Program-made: the position numbers and the translations under genes
From: Aquatica leii
Lineage: Eukaryota; Arthropoda; Insecta; Coleoptera; Lampyridae
Reading direction: 5' to 3'
Assembly: GCA_035610365.1 (NCBI GenBank)
Contig: CM069432.1
Location: 182,513,027 to 182,577,026 of the forward strand
DNA: 64,000 nt
Shown here: positions 43,210 to 55,254 of the stretch, one piece after another
Layout of the letters: every line of letters starts with the position of its first letter
Position numbering within the stretch: position 1 is the stretch's first letter
Notes under the pieces: generated by a model
Seen by the model: the letters and a program-made list of their open reading frames with translations, nothing else
Database searches by the model: none
What the model was told of the DNA's origin: nothing

Positions 43210-45155
43210 TTGTGTTAAAATTTTAGAACAATTGGAGCGTGCTCGTCCGTCATAGGTTCTGTGTAATCCGCTCTCCCTTCCTCTATTAATTGACACATCT
43301 GCTTGCTTTTTTCTTAGAATTTAACTATTGTAAGTAAACTTTAAAACTGAAAAAGAACTTCAAATATGTGTTTGAAGTATAGTGCCTAAACATATTTATT
43401 AAAAAAAAAAAATAGTTGAAATTTTGTGTAAAATAGCAACTTGCATTTTTAATGAATTAATTAATTTATATAATAGACGTCATGGGCATTAAACTCGACT
43501 TCATTGCCGTCGATTTCGTTAAAAGCCGTGATGACGAGCGTATGCGCGTAGCTAATAGCCATAGTTCTCAATATTCCAAAAATGCCATAACAAAACAAAA
43601 AAAACTCGTGTGAAAGAAAATTAAACATTTGAAGAGGCAGAAGGCATTTTGTATAATGCCGGTATCGCGGATTAATTTTAGGTAACTTTTTCCTTAATAG
43701 CGTTTTTTTCTCAAAACAGCACTTATTCGGTCGGCGACGGTGATTACTCTTAAACCGCAAAACGGATTGCAACCACTTATTCTACACATAAATAGCTTCA
43801 GCGTATCCTAATACTCATTTTTTTTGTTTTTTTTTTAAATTTGTACCATTTTCTTATTTATAAATAAATAATAATGATATGCAAGAATGCGTTATAGCCA
43901 CTGTCATACTAAAATTTAATATTTTTGATTTTTTTATTTTACATTAGCCGTTATCAAGGTATTAACGCCGCCAGCGACACAACAACTTTTCAAAGAGTCA
44001 CGTTTGGCTGTAATTTTTATTTATAAAAAACATTAAAAAAATTAAATAAATAACTTTTTTTTTATATATTTCTAGAGTGTATTAGTTGAACTTAACAAAA
44101 CTAAATATTAAAATCTATAATGATAGCTTTTTATTAATTGTACAAAGATATCAACTTTTTTGAACGCTAAAACCAAAATGATCCCTTAATTTATTTGTAT
44201 GGTTGTCTTCATAGTACAGTCCGAGACACGCCACTTTTCTTTGTTTTGATGCCCCTTCTCATAAAAGAACCTTAAAGAAATTGTATTAAGTCCAATTAAG
44301 GAGGAAAATAATATACAACTTAAAGTAGATTTCTTAATAAGGTCGAAGTTTAGATCCGAACGACATAGAGTTTAACAATGTATGTATAAATATTAGAAAA
44401 CAAATGAGAAGAATTGTTTTTTATCACCTACAAATTTACAAAAAAATGAGTTGTATGTTTTTACCGCATTGTTGTTTACATTGAAAATCAAGCCATCAGC
44501 AATTTGAATTAATCTCCCACTACGGGATTTATAAACAGATGCATTTTTGCACTGATAATTCCACGTAGATTAAGTTCATATGTCAAAGCAGTCTTAACCA
44601 ATATGCTCGTCGTGTAAATTAGCTGATTATATCAACACGCTTCTGATTTGCTGACGCTGAAAACTGTGGTCAACCTACTTGAAAACTTTTTTCAATTATA
44701 GTAACATATTTTCTGTACAATGTTTAATACAACCGTTGTTGAGATTATGTTGGTTTTTAGTCCATGTGTTTGTTGCAATGTTGTCCGATCAATATCTTAG
44801 GGGAAATACAGGACGGACCCATAAGGGGCTTGTTTATTTAGGTTTGCAAAAATCACGTGGTACTGAATCCTCTTAATTCTGCAGATCTTTCCATATAAAT
44901 TACAGTAAATGTTTATTACCGTACTTATAACTCACAAAGTTTGACGTTAGAATGCGGTTGCTTCTAAAGCTCGAACGATAGTATACCACTAGTTGCTTAA
45001 ATTCTATTCGTATTTTGTCAGAAATAGTTATTTATCGATAAAATCTACTATAAATTTAAATAGAATTTTACTTGAGAATAGGTACCTAGACCAATGTAAT
45101 CACCGTACAGATAATAAATTATGAAAAAATAATTTAGAAGACTTGTACAAATATT
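43210..45155. other. intergenic with a GC-richer block of unknown type
   Basis: The block 43460-43780 is less AT-rich and contains a small hairpin GGCATT/AATGCC (about 43639-43656). A 103-codon minus frame over it has no motif. Positions 43890-44030 are another such patch. Either may be a MITE. No gene seen. Confidence 0.35.
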
Positions 45156-45159
45156 ACTT

Positions 45160-45450
45160 GAACCGCAATTATAAAACTTGAAAACAAAGTCAAAAATAGT
45201 AGCACTTACAACTTATAATATAAACGCAAACAAGTTGACAAAACATAAATAATAAGTTTTAACATATAATTTTTTAATCAGTATTAAGTTTTAGGTATTA
45301 CGAACACAAATTTAGGTTTTAGTAAAAGTTTTATTTCTTTTTGACTTTGATAAATACTTTATTGTATAGTCGCAGAAGAAGTCTAGTGTATAAGTCATAA
45401 AGAATGTGCGTTGCCAACTTATATGAATTGCAAACTTGCCCACGGTTCAG
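45160..45450 (+). repeat. dispersed repeat, copy A
   Basis: Similar by eye to 46490-46720 in the same orientation: a shared ACTTATAAT...TACAA stretch, then CG.AG.A.AAGT.TAGTGTA.AAGT...AA, and CCAACT..TATGAATTG. About 1.28 kb separates matching points. Family unknown. Confidence 0.45.
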
Positions 45451-45549
45451 CTACAAACTTTCATACTCGTTAGCAACGGCAGTCATTCCTTACTTGATAT
45501 ACAATATAATATTTATTACGGCTATTAGGTAATAAAGTTCATTGTAGAT

Positions 45550-45640
45550 TTATTTGCGGTTAGGTAACGTTGTGCATTCCGTATGACAGATCTTATTTTC
45601 GTACAGGTCAAAGTCATTTCCGTACAAGTCAATGTCATTA
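45550..45640 (+). repeat. dispersed short repeat, copy 2, with internal 20-bp tandem
   Basis: Partner of 41213-41285. Inside it GTACARGTCAAWGTCATT is repeated in tandem (45602-45640). A truncated further copy (GGTTAGGTAAC.TTGCACG) lies near 46424. Confidence 0.5.
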
Positions 45641-46489
45641 TTGTACAAGCGATAGCTGTTACGTCGCGCTTCAGATCGATATTTAGGTTACGCATACGGT
45701 TTACATCGATGTCCATGGGGATGCACAAGGCTTTGTTTTAAATTAATGAGACATTCATGTAATGACCGCGACCTAAATTTCGCTCATCAATGTATCTGTG
45801 GTATGTTCGCACTCTAATATAAATATTCTTTGCAATGTAATATAAAATTTGAAAACAAAATCATCGAAGTACAGTACATAGCAAAAAGGGTTTGATTTTT
45901 AAATTGAATGTTTTAGGTTGAGTAAGATGCAGTGGCTGCTTCTCTGTTAGATCATTTGGCCAATGACCTTAAAAAAATCTAAAATTACGCTACCTTTTAC
46001 CAAAAAAAATATAAAGAATAATAAACATTTTGTCTATTTCAAAAATAAATAAATTGATCTTAATGATCCATGATCTATTAAGTAAGCATGCGTTTTTAGA
46101 GTTTTAACGTTGAATTGTAGAATTGGCTACTAGCCGTCACTGATAAACTTTTCTACTAGTTTTAATTTTTTGGAAAGTTTTTTTTAACGTAAAAAAATTA
46201 CAATAGTAATTTATCAGTATTGGCTTGTGCATTGTTAAAATTGGGGTAATTAAATTTATCTTGCATTTTTTTAATATTATCTTCACATACATATTAATTT
46301 TTTTAAAACAATTTGAACACATTGTTGACGAGTCAAGTTTCGACAATAATTTATTTAATTTACCGGCTGTAAGTTTTACTTAAAATAAGTGTAGGTATTA
46401 AAAAGATTACAGTAGTAAAACAGAGGTTAGGTAACATTGCACGTTTTTAAAACATGTTAACTATACTCGCCGTTTTCTAAACAGAGAAG

Positions 46490-46720
46490 AATACGTAAAA
46501 TTCAAAAATTAAATAACAATAACACTTATAATTTGTAATACAAGCCTATACAAATTGAAATAAAATAAATAAATAAATAAAAGGTTTGGCATACAATTAC
46601 TTAATTGTGATTACAGGAACCAATATTTACTAACATTAATGGGTATATAGACGTAGGAAAAGTATAGTGTAAAAGTTGTAAGAAATTTACATTTCCAACT
46701 AGTATGAATTGTAGAATTGT
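46490..46720 (+). repeat. dispersed repeat, copy B
   Basis: Partner of 45160-45450. It contains an (AAAT)n-like run at about 46561-46581. Confidence 0.45.
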
Positions 46721-46724
46721 ATGA

Positions 46725-47685
46725 CTACTATTGCTTACTTGTATCAACTTAGTTTTTTGTTACTACGCGCATTACTAATTTAAATACACTATTTTGATCT
46801 TTACCGTTTTAGATTTCTTAAAACTATTAACAACATTTGAAATTCAAATATTGTTCAAACATAAAGCGATGAATTAAAAACAATATTTAGTTACATGTTG
46901 AAATTTATGCAAAACCACATTTGATCAATCATTAAATATCTTAAAAATAATTAAATCTATTACTAATAATTACAAAATGTTTCAAATTAAAATCCAACTT
47001 AAAGTATGATCAGATATTTACAACATACAATAGGATTTCTGTATCTCAATCTATTATAAGTTGCCATAAACATTTTATTATAAATTGACACAAATTATAA
47101 TAGGCGCTAGGAACTCTAAGGACTGAAAAATGTTACAGTTGGGGGTAAGATACTGTGTTTTATGTTTATAGAATTAGTCATCTCTAATATGGTGTATTTG
47201 ATTAACAGGTTGTTATTTTAGAAGGTAGAATTATAGAACATGTTAACTCTGCGAGCAATTTTTCTAGTACAGTTTGCAATACCTACACACACATAAAAGA
47301 GAACCGAAATTAAAGCTTCGATTTTGTAGGTAGAAAAACACTTCTAGTGTCTTTAAGTCTTTCCACACGTCAAAATTAAGCTTATCAAAAGCAATTTACG
47401 CAAATCACTTAGCATCAACTGAAGAAATTGAGGCAAAGTATAACAGATTATCAAACCAAATAATTGCAAAACAAATTTAGAATGTATACTATACTTACAT
47501 TGCAATTTCTTTTGTTTATTTAGCTGAAATCTTATTTTGGTTATAACTACAGATAAACGTAATCCAGAACACAAAATGCATTTTATTAAGCTAGGTCAGT
47601 GTCAACACGAAGAAATAAAGATTGGCATTTGCTTTAATTATTTTATTAACGATTTATTTTGTAGTTAATGGAAAGTTGAAGAATA

Positions 47686-47717
<32 letters not shown>

Positions 47718-50700
47718 TTTTTATATAGTATTGAACTCCTGTACTGAATTTGATTTAATTAACAAATTATTGTTAACACTTAAGTAACAATGCTAACAAT
47801 ATTATTTAGATAAATTTGAGAAGTACGAAATGTACTATCACCTGGCATGCTATATAAAAATTAATTTTTTGCTGACACTGAGGTTCACATACTTAAATTT
47901 TTTAATAAGATTTGAATCTGTGTATGTTACATTGAATAAATGTATTCCTTCTATAAAATTATTGTACGAATTTATAGTTTTAATGTAATAAAACATTGAA
48001 ATTATAAAATATACGTTATTCTATAAAAATTCTACACATACATTGAAACAACGTACAATTACATTAACCCAATATATTTAAAATGTTAAATGAATGTACA
48101 TCATAGGATTAACTAACGTAATGGTAGATTCAAATTTTCACTATGTATGATCTCGTCAAAAAACCTTTTGAAAAATAACAAATATCACTTGTTAGATTGA
48201 TTCAATGTAAAGTACATAAGAAAGTATGTATTTTTTATGTAAATTACAAGAATTCAATAAAAACGTACATTGTTTTAATGTACTATAGGTGGATGTATAC
48301 CGTACATTGATTTTATGCACAATTTATCTTTCAGTGCTCTAAGGACTTTTTGGAACGGATTCGTTTTAACTAGTTGATGTTAACCGATTTGTTTTAGTTT
48401 GCATAACTGATTTATTAAAATTGTTTTGCGTTAAAATAACTAAAAACATATTAAAAATTATAAAATTAAACTGTATGATATGTAGTACATTGTGTATCTA
48501 TATGATTAGTTACGTCAACTCACTCGTAACGTAAATGCAGGCTACTAGCTTAGTACAATTCAGCAAGTAGATCGCAGATCTCGGTGTGTTGATCATAAAG
48601 TAATTTAAAAAGCCGCCAAAACGGCGGGAAGCTGGTAATGGATGACGCAGTTTAAATCTATCCAACACTGAAAGAGTAAAGATGACAAAACATAAGATAT
48701 AATAACGAATATGTTTATTTTGTCAAAGAAATAGAAGTTGAAAAAGAAAAAAAGCGATGTAGATTTACATAAATGCTAACAATTAAGGGTACATAAGTAA
48801 ATATCAAACAAAGTAATCGTTGATGCAAGCTCCCTTCGGTTGAGCAACACGTCGTACATAAAATAAAAATTGTTGTTCTAACTTACATTCCCAAAGGAAC
48901 AAATTTACATGAATAAATGTAACACAACTATTCAATATCGCATGATTAAGCGAAAACGAGAGCATGGTGTAATAATATTTTACACAAAAAAAGTATTATA
49001 CTTAATTGTGACAAGCATAATATGTACGTACAGTAGTGTGTGCAAATGACTGACAACGTAGATAAGAAAAAATTTAAACAAGAAATACAATACGCACAAA
49101 GATTTTTTTCGAAATACGCCGTTAACTAACGGCACCTTCCCCAAAATTTTCAAAAATTGGTTGAAAAGTAAATTATCACATACATACAGCGTTACCACAA
49201 GTAAATTACTTTATACGATCTCTAAATAAACCAAATGCGCCAAGTTTTTCTCAAATTATTACTAATATTTCGGTAAATGGGCCTCTAACCCACGGGCTTT
49301 TATGCGTCTTGACTTTCGTTCTGGACGAAATCGAAATGATCAATTGAAAATGTAATCACACATGTCAGAAGGACAGACGACGTGTTATACAGAATTTATA
49401 CAGTACTAAAATCACACCAAAATATTTTTTAACAGATTTAATATAACCGTCAAAATTTAATATAAAAAGAATTTTTTTAATACTAAACTAATAAGAAATT
49501 GATTCGATTAACCATTTAATCCGCGCTTGAACCTACTTGAAATATTGAACTTAAATTAAATATGTAATTATAAATCGTGTCTTTGTGAGCTACTTTCGTA
49601 ATTCGAACCCTCCTTTATTGAAAATTCTGGAAATCTTACCTTGAGCTACAATGTTGTTTGATTGAATCGGCTATAATTGCCTAATCCCAAAAAAAAATTG
49701 CTGATACTGTTTCGTACTTAAGAGTACTTAAGGGGTTTCCGAATGTAGGCAGTAAAATTGCACTTCTTCTATGATTAAAACTAGGTCTAAAAAAGACGTT
49801 ATCAGTTTTCTTGACATTTGTGTTTATACCTAGGGTTTTATAAATGGCTATACCGCTATATAGATTAAAAAATAAGTTAACTTAATGTTAAATACATTAT
49901 TTTGTGACAGACTATTCAGCTACGCTATGCTTATATAACTACAAAAGTAAAAACATTTTTGCACATTCCTATGTATGGGACAAATTATATTCACTTTAGT
50001 TATAAAAATATATTGATAGAATTTTCTGAAGTTATCATATGGATAGCATCTCCTTAGAAAATTTTCAGCTAAAAGTTACCCTGACGGCTGAAATATTCCA
50101 AGTTAGACAACCAACATTACTTTATGCTAAATAAAGAAGACTGACCTCAAAATATTACCGTAGGCTATACTTATTTTGTATTGTCAAGGTATTTCTTTTG
50201 TTTACAAAGTCAATTATTTGTGAACTACCTGGTGATTTGAGTTGTACTTGTGCCATTTTAGTGTACTGTGGGTTGCTATTTAATTTTCATCAAGGAGTAA
50301 AGTAGAAATTTGCTTTTAGTCCGGAACCTTAATGTAACACTTTAAACTAGATTTTGTATTGTCACTTCAAACTGAGATACATTTTGATATAGTTTAATTA
50401 ACCTTGCTGTCGTTACAAATGAATGAATTCTAAATAGTAAAATAAGTCGTTTAATTTATTGATCAAATATTACTCTAGTTTTTGTAAATACTACTTGAAC
50501 ATTTAATAAAATATCAATATCCTCGCTTACGTTGTAATTAGGATCCGCTTGAAGTTTTGGATGAAGATTTATCAAATAATAAAATTGGAAGTTTTTCAGT
50601 TATATTATTGACAATAAAGAAATATAATTTATCACCGTGTGAATTATAACGCCATCGAAATGTACTTTGGTTATTGTTGTATTAGTTATTTGTTTTATTT

Positions 50701-52090
50701 TAGTGTTTTGAAACAAATGTAAAATTTTTGTCTTAACAATAAAATATACATGTTGTTTATTCTAGTTTCTAAATTTTATGTGTAGTTAGTAAACCTGATA
50801 TGTTATTAGAAAAGGTGATAAATATTCTTAAATCAATAACGAATCTGTACAATATGCACAACTCTTGTTTTATATTAATTAATTTGCAAAAAAAAGTATA
50901 TTGTAAAAATTTGTTTTATGTTTTATTATTTATAAATGCAATTTAAACAGAGTTTGTTTTATGTGTACTTTAATGATTAGTTGAATAATGAGTTTATACT
51001 CATTTTATTTATTTTACGTTAGTTAATTATACTTCTCTAAATATTTTCATTTAATTAAATTCTCTTAGTTAGATAACTACATAAATTTTATTGTAAATTG
51101 TATTTTGTTTATTTATGCATTATGGTAGCATTTTTAAATAAGCGTTCAAAATATTTCGTTCATTGTTTTACAATGTATCTTCTGTCAACTTTTTGAATCG
51201 CTTGTAATTTGTAAAATGGTTACAGTGTATTTCAGATGTAAGTACATACAATAGACGCTCGGTAATGTACAAACCTGATCATGGAAACATCGCACTAATG
51301 TAAACACAAAATTCAACATATAGGAACAAATGGAACTCTTGGTAACGTCAACAAATACAAATTAAAATATGGTTATACAAATTACAAATTATTGAGTTTA
51401 ACAATCTATAAAGCAAGTTTTTAAGTACAAATATTAAAAAAAACGTAAATTTAGAAGCGCGGGAAATTAAAAAACTTTTGAAATGATTCCGTTTCAGCGC
51501 TGTTCCTCCGGTATGACAATAAATATGCAATCACAATAGCTATTATAAATATGTAATTTAATGATATCCAATTTGTAAGTAGAAAAGAAACTTCCAATGA
51601 TAGCGTTGTTACTGTTAGCTAACACCAAGTGATCTTAAAAAGAAACAAGTGAGAAGCAAAGATGGGTCAATTTTTGTATAATGGATAAAAACGTAATCAG
51701 ACTCAGTTGCATTATTGTTGTCGTTAATTATAGTTAATTTATTAAAAATAGTAAATTCTAAGATTCTTGTACACCAGCAGATAATTTATGAAACAAAAAG
51801 AATCAGATAAATATAGTAAATGAGAAAGAATCCAAGATTATATAATAGCAACTTGTTTTACTTTTCATTAAAAATGTGTATTGCTTCTTACTTATTTTTT
51901 TGTGTTGTTTACACTTTTTTAGTAATATGTTTATTAATAAAATTATGTTTGTTAATGTAAGTGAACACACTTGGTTTGAATCAGTTCACGTTATCGAGCG
52001 TCTACTATATTTAGAAACTGTTCATTTTTTCCGTCATTCTTTATGAAAATTGCATTTAATAAGATTTAAAGTTATAATTAAACCTATTTA
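46725..52090. other. long AT-rich intergenic stretch
   Basis: About 5.4 kb without a recognisable gene. It holds an (AAT)10 run at 47687-47716 and a small GC-rich hairpin near 48613 (CCGCC/GGCGG). Frames at 47353, 48980 and 51348 on minus have chance-like composition. Confidence 0.45.
47687..47716. repeat. (AAT)10 microsatellite
   Basis: Thirty bases of uninterrupted AAT. Confidence 0.95.
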
Positions 52091-52099
52091 ATTAATTGA

Positions 52100-52580
52100 A
52101 TGTTACAAAATTATAAGTTGTATTAAAAATAATAGCACTAGCTTTATGTAGTAGTAATTGAGAGATAAAGTAAGAGGTAACTTTATAAATGTTAAGCATA
52201 TATTTATTTTGTTTTCGTCAACCGTTTTGAACCATTTCTTTATTTCGTTGATGGAGTCAATTCCTATATTTAGTCGTTGTCCAAAACGTTCTAATTTGTT
52301 GTAAATTCGTAGTTCTGTATCGTTAAATGATGCAAAGGCGGAAAGCATTAGTTTGGTCTGTTGATTGGATATTTTGATAAGTTTCCTATAATTGTGATCT
52401 AACGTATTGATGTCTGTGTATACTTCATCGTTGACTCCGAGGAAGGATGTTAATAAGTCTGCTCGTAATTTCTGCTTGTGGCGATCTTGGATTATATTTT
52501 GTATGTCTTTTTTTATCCATTTAAATTTGTTTCTTCTGCTGTTGTAGATGGTGTGCTAAAGCTTTGCACTGGGCTCCTTC
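52100..52580 (-). pseudogene. retroelement envelope-like fragment
   Basis: One minus-strand frame is readable from about 52560 to 52165. It carries a basic stretch (RHKQK), then FLGVNDEVYTDINTL, then helical, heptad-like sequence ending near WFKTVDENKINI. This resembles the region after the cleavage site in the envelope-like proteins of some insect LTR retrotransposons, from memory. No signal peptide, membrane anchor, LTR or gag/pol accompanies it, and it is cut off on both sides. A different coiled-coil protein cannot be excluded. Confidence 0.35.
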
Positions 52581-52679
52581 AGACATGTAGTTTCTTTGCA
52601 AAAGTCTTGAAACTGTTTGTTTACTGTTGATATCTTTCTTGCATCAGTATTAAATCTGGTTTTATCAATTTTAACTTGC

Positions 52680-53960
52680 GATCGAAAGATATTTTATTCT
52701 TTACTTCACTGTCATTTTAGAAGAGGTGACAAAACTCCAACAAAATTTACAGTGGTTTGTTCATGTCATTTCAAAGATGGAAAAAAAGAAAACTTGACGA
52801 CAATTTATTAGCGAAATAAATCAAAGTTGATGCACTTTACAATGGTTGAGAATCGCAAACGTACCAAGTAAGATTGCATAAATTTAATCATAATGTCTTT
52901 CAGACCTAATTCTTTTATAGAAAAGATATCGATAATCCTGTTCCTAGTATCAGCATTGATGTGGATGAAGGTTCCACTCGTTCCACTAATTCACAATCAA
53001 GTAGCTCCTTGCAAGCTGAAAACTATTTCTTAAGGGAAGACATTAAAAAATTAGAAATAAAATTGCAAAATCTCCAATTAGGTTCTACAATAGAACAAAT
53101 TGAAAATAATGATAAATTAGTATCCATCTACACAGGATTACCTAATATTGCTCTGTTTGATCTATTAAATCAATTTAACATTAATTATTATGGCCAATGG
53201 AACGTGCAAAACATTTCAAAAAGAAAAAAGTTGTTTTCATGTTTAATGAAACTAAAATTGAATGTGCTTTATGAAGATTTGGCTGTACGACTTGGAATAT
53301 CATCATCCTCAGTAACAAATATTTTTATTATTTGGCTTTACGCCTTGTATTATGTGTTATATGAACAAATATTGTGCCAAAGGTTCCCTAGTTCTGCAAA
53401 AAAATGAAACATGTATGCCATCATCATTTGCACCCTTCACAAATTGTAGAATTGTATTACATTGCACCGAAGTTTATACAGCAGTTTCAAGCTAATTAGA
53501 TAAACAATGAGCAATTTATAGTAGTTACAAACACCGTAACACTTTAAAAGGCTTGGTAGGTGTTTCACCAAATGGCACAATTACCTTCATAAGCAAATTA
53601 TATGGAGGAAATACTTCTGATAAGAAAATTGTTGAAAGTAGTAATGTTTTAAACTTGCTTCAAGCTGGAGATTTGATTTTAGCAGACAAAGGGTTTTTAA
53701 TTTTAAATATATTGTCATTAAATGTACCGCCATTTCTAGTTAGTCATCAGCTTAGTACAGAAGAAGTTAAATGTACCACTGCTATAGCTCGATCAAGAAT
53801 ATATGTTTAACGTGCTATTCAACGGATAAAAATATTCAAAATTTTACAAATCATACCTGCTCATCTGAGACCAAATTTATCAAAAATTTTTCAAGTGTTT
53901 GGTTGTTTAGCAAATTTTAATTTTCCTTTGTTAAAAGAATTGGAAGATTCATATATTTAA
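52680..53960 (+). pseudogene. ISL2EU-type transposase (THAP plus DDE_Tnp_4), inactivated
   Basis: The N-terminal THAP half is RRGDKTPTKFTVVCSCHF (about 52716-52769), followed by a TAG at 52809. A GT-AG intron of 53 bp (52868-52920) joins the frame into DIDNPVPSISIDVDEGS. Residues after that give a coiled region, then YTGLPNIALFDLL and a helix-turn-helix, YEDLAVRLGISSSSVTNIF (to 53407). The catalytic part continues in a shifted frame: CTEVY near 53460 with the first Asp changed to His (CAT at 53460-53462), ISKLYGGNTSDKKI, LILADKGF with the second Asp, and ARSRIYV followed by TAA where the catalytic Glu is expected. Two catalytic positions are lost, so the enzyme is dead. The convergent partner at 54100-55250 supports the family call. 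Confidence 0.75.
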
Positions 53961-53964
53961 TTTT

Positions 53965-54095
53965 TACATTTATTTTATAACCACATGTACATAATATTTG
54001 TAACAATTTTTAACATGAATGTAAATTCATTTATTTCACAGTTTACCTGAAATATAAGGTATATAATGATTATAATAAAAGTTTTCTAATATAAT
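53965..54095. other. junction between the two convergent ISL2EU genes
   Basis: Short AT-rich spacer between the transposase end and the nuclease end. Confidence 0.5.
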
Positions 54096-54099
54096 TAAA

Positions 54100-55250
54100 T
54101 TATTAACCCAAGTTTAATCTTTTTTTATTATTTTTGACACTAAATCAACGCTTGTGTAAATTATTAGAATGCATTCATTTTTCTTAGTTAAATGCAATTG
54201 ACCCTGTATTTGGTGGTAATAATTATGCTGTGTTGACGATAGAATCACCATTTTCATATTTTAAAATGTAATCGTAATTACTTAAAACATTAGCCAATTT
54301 ATTGTTTTTAAACTTAAATGGACACTTTACTTGTACGACAGCATTGTCGACAAATCCATCAGGACTTGCTCTAAGGATTCCAGAAGGACTTAGCCAGATA
54401 CCCGACTTGATAATTTGTTTAATATTTTTTCATATGCAGCAATGGCAGTTATTTCTTGTGATCTGCCCCACTGGATCTGCTTAATACCATCAAGATTATA
54501 GGTTCCTAAAAATAATTTATATTTGATTATTTATATTTTCTAACAGGTTGATTTACATACCAGTTAATACTTTAAAAAGAGATGGAGGAAATTTTCCCCT
54601 GGCACAGGCATTTAAAACTCTTCCAAAGTTACTTGCCGTTAATCTGTTTTTTCTTGCAATTAACCACATAGGATTATCTGCTTTTCCTATAGTTAATTTA
54701 TTAACTTAAAAAATAATTTCTTCTGTAACCTGACACTTTTCTTTAAAAAAGATTTTCTTGTCATATGCACTTGTGTAGTCTTTAGAAAATAAGAGTTCTT
54801 CTATGTTTACGATTTGTAATTTACTTGATTAATTTTAGGTTCTGGGCTCAGTAACCAACACATCCCAGTAGGTCCATATTCCTTAATATTATTATAAAAG
54901 GTATTTATGTGCTCACTGCTAACATCTTCTTTAATTGCCTTATAATTAGCCATTTCGTTACTAAGCGGAAACAGTTCTTCGACAGTTTGAACATAATCAT
55001 GTTTTTGTTTATGGACTCTCTAGCTACAGGCTAAATCAGTCACTGATATAATCCAAAAAATGCAAGTGCACACGTATGATGACAAACATCTAATCCTCTT
55101 GGACAATCACATGTGCATTTAAATTGGAACCTATACACCTAACACACTTGATTATTATAAGAGCATTATAATAATAAATTCTACAAACTTCCACTTTGTA
55201 AGTTTTCTTTTTTATCCTAGCCAAGCACTTCACATCTTAGAGTTCTTTGT
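54100..55250 (-). pseudogene. ISL2EU accessory protein: SWIM zinc finger plus YqaJ-like exonuclease, decayed
   Basis: On the minus strand a SWIM-type motif CTCDCPRGLDVCHHTCAL appears near 55130-55070. A linker follows, then LTASNFGRVLNACARGKFP (about 54650-54590), and, after an apparent short interruption, QIQWGRSQEITAIAAYEK (about 54480-54420), LRASPDGFV and VVQVKCPF (about 54380-54310). ASPDG...VKCP is the catalytic Asp...Glu/Lys pattern of YqaJ/lambda-exonuclease-type nucleases; here the residue before Lys is Val where the family has Glu. ISL2EU transposons are known to carry such a protein beside the transposase, which matches the convergent layout. Stops and shifts make it inactive. Confidence 0.7.
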
Positions 55251-55254
55251 CAAA

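Noticed and set aside
43461..43772. 103-codon minus-strand frame as a gene
   Set aside because: No motif, no supporting exon structure, and it sits in a patch that looks like a non-coding repeat.
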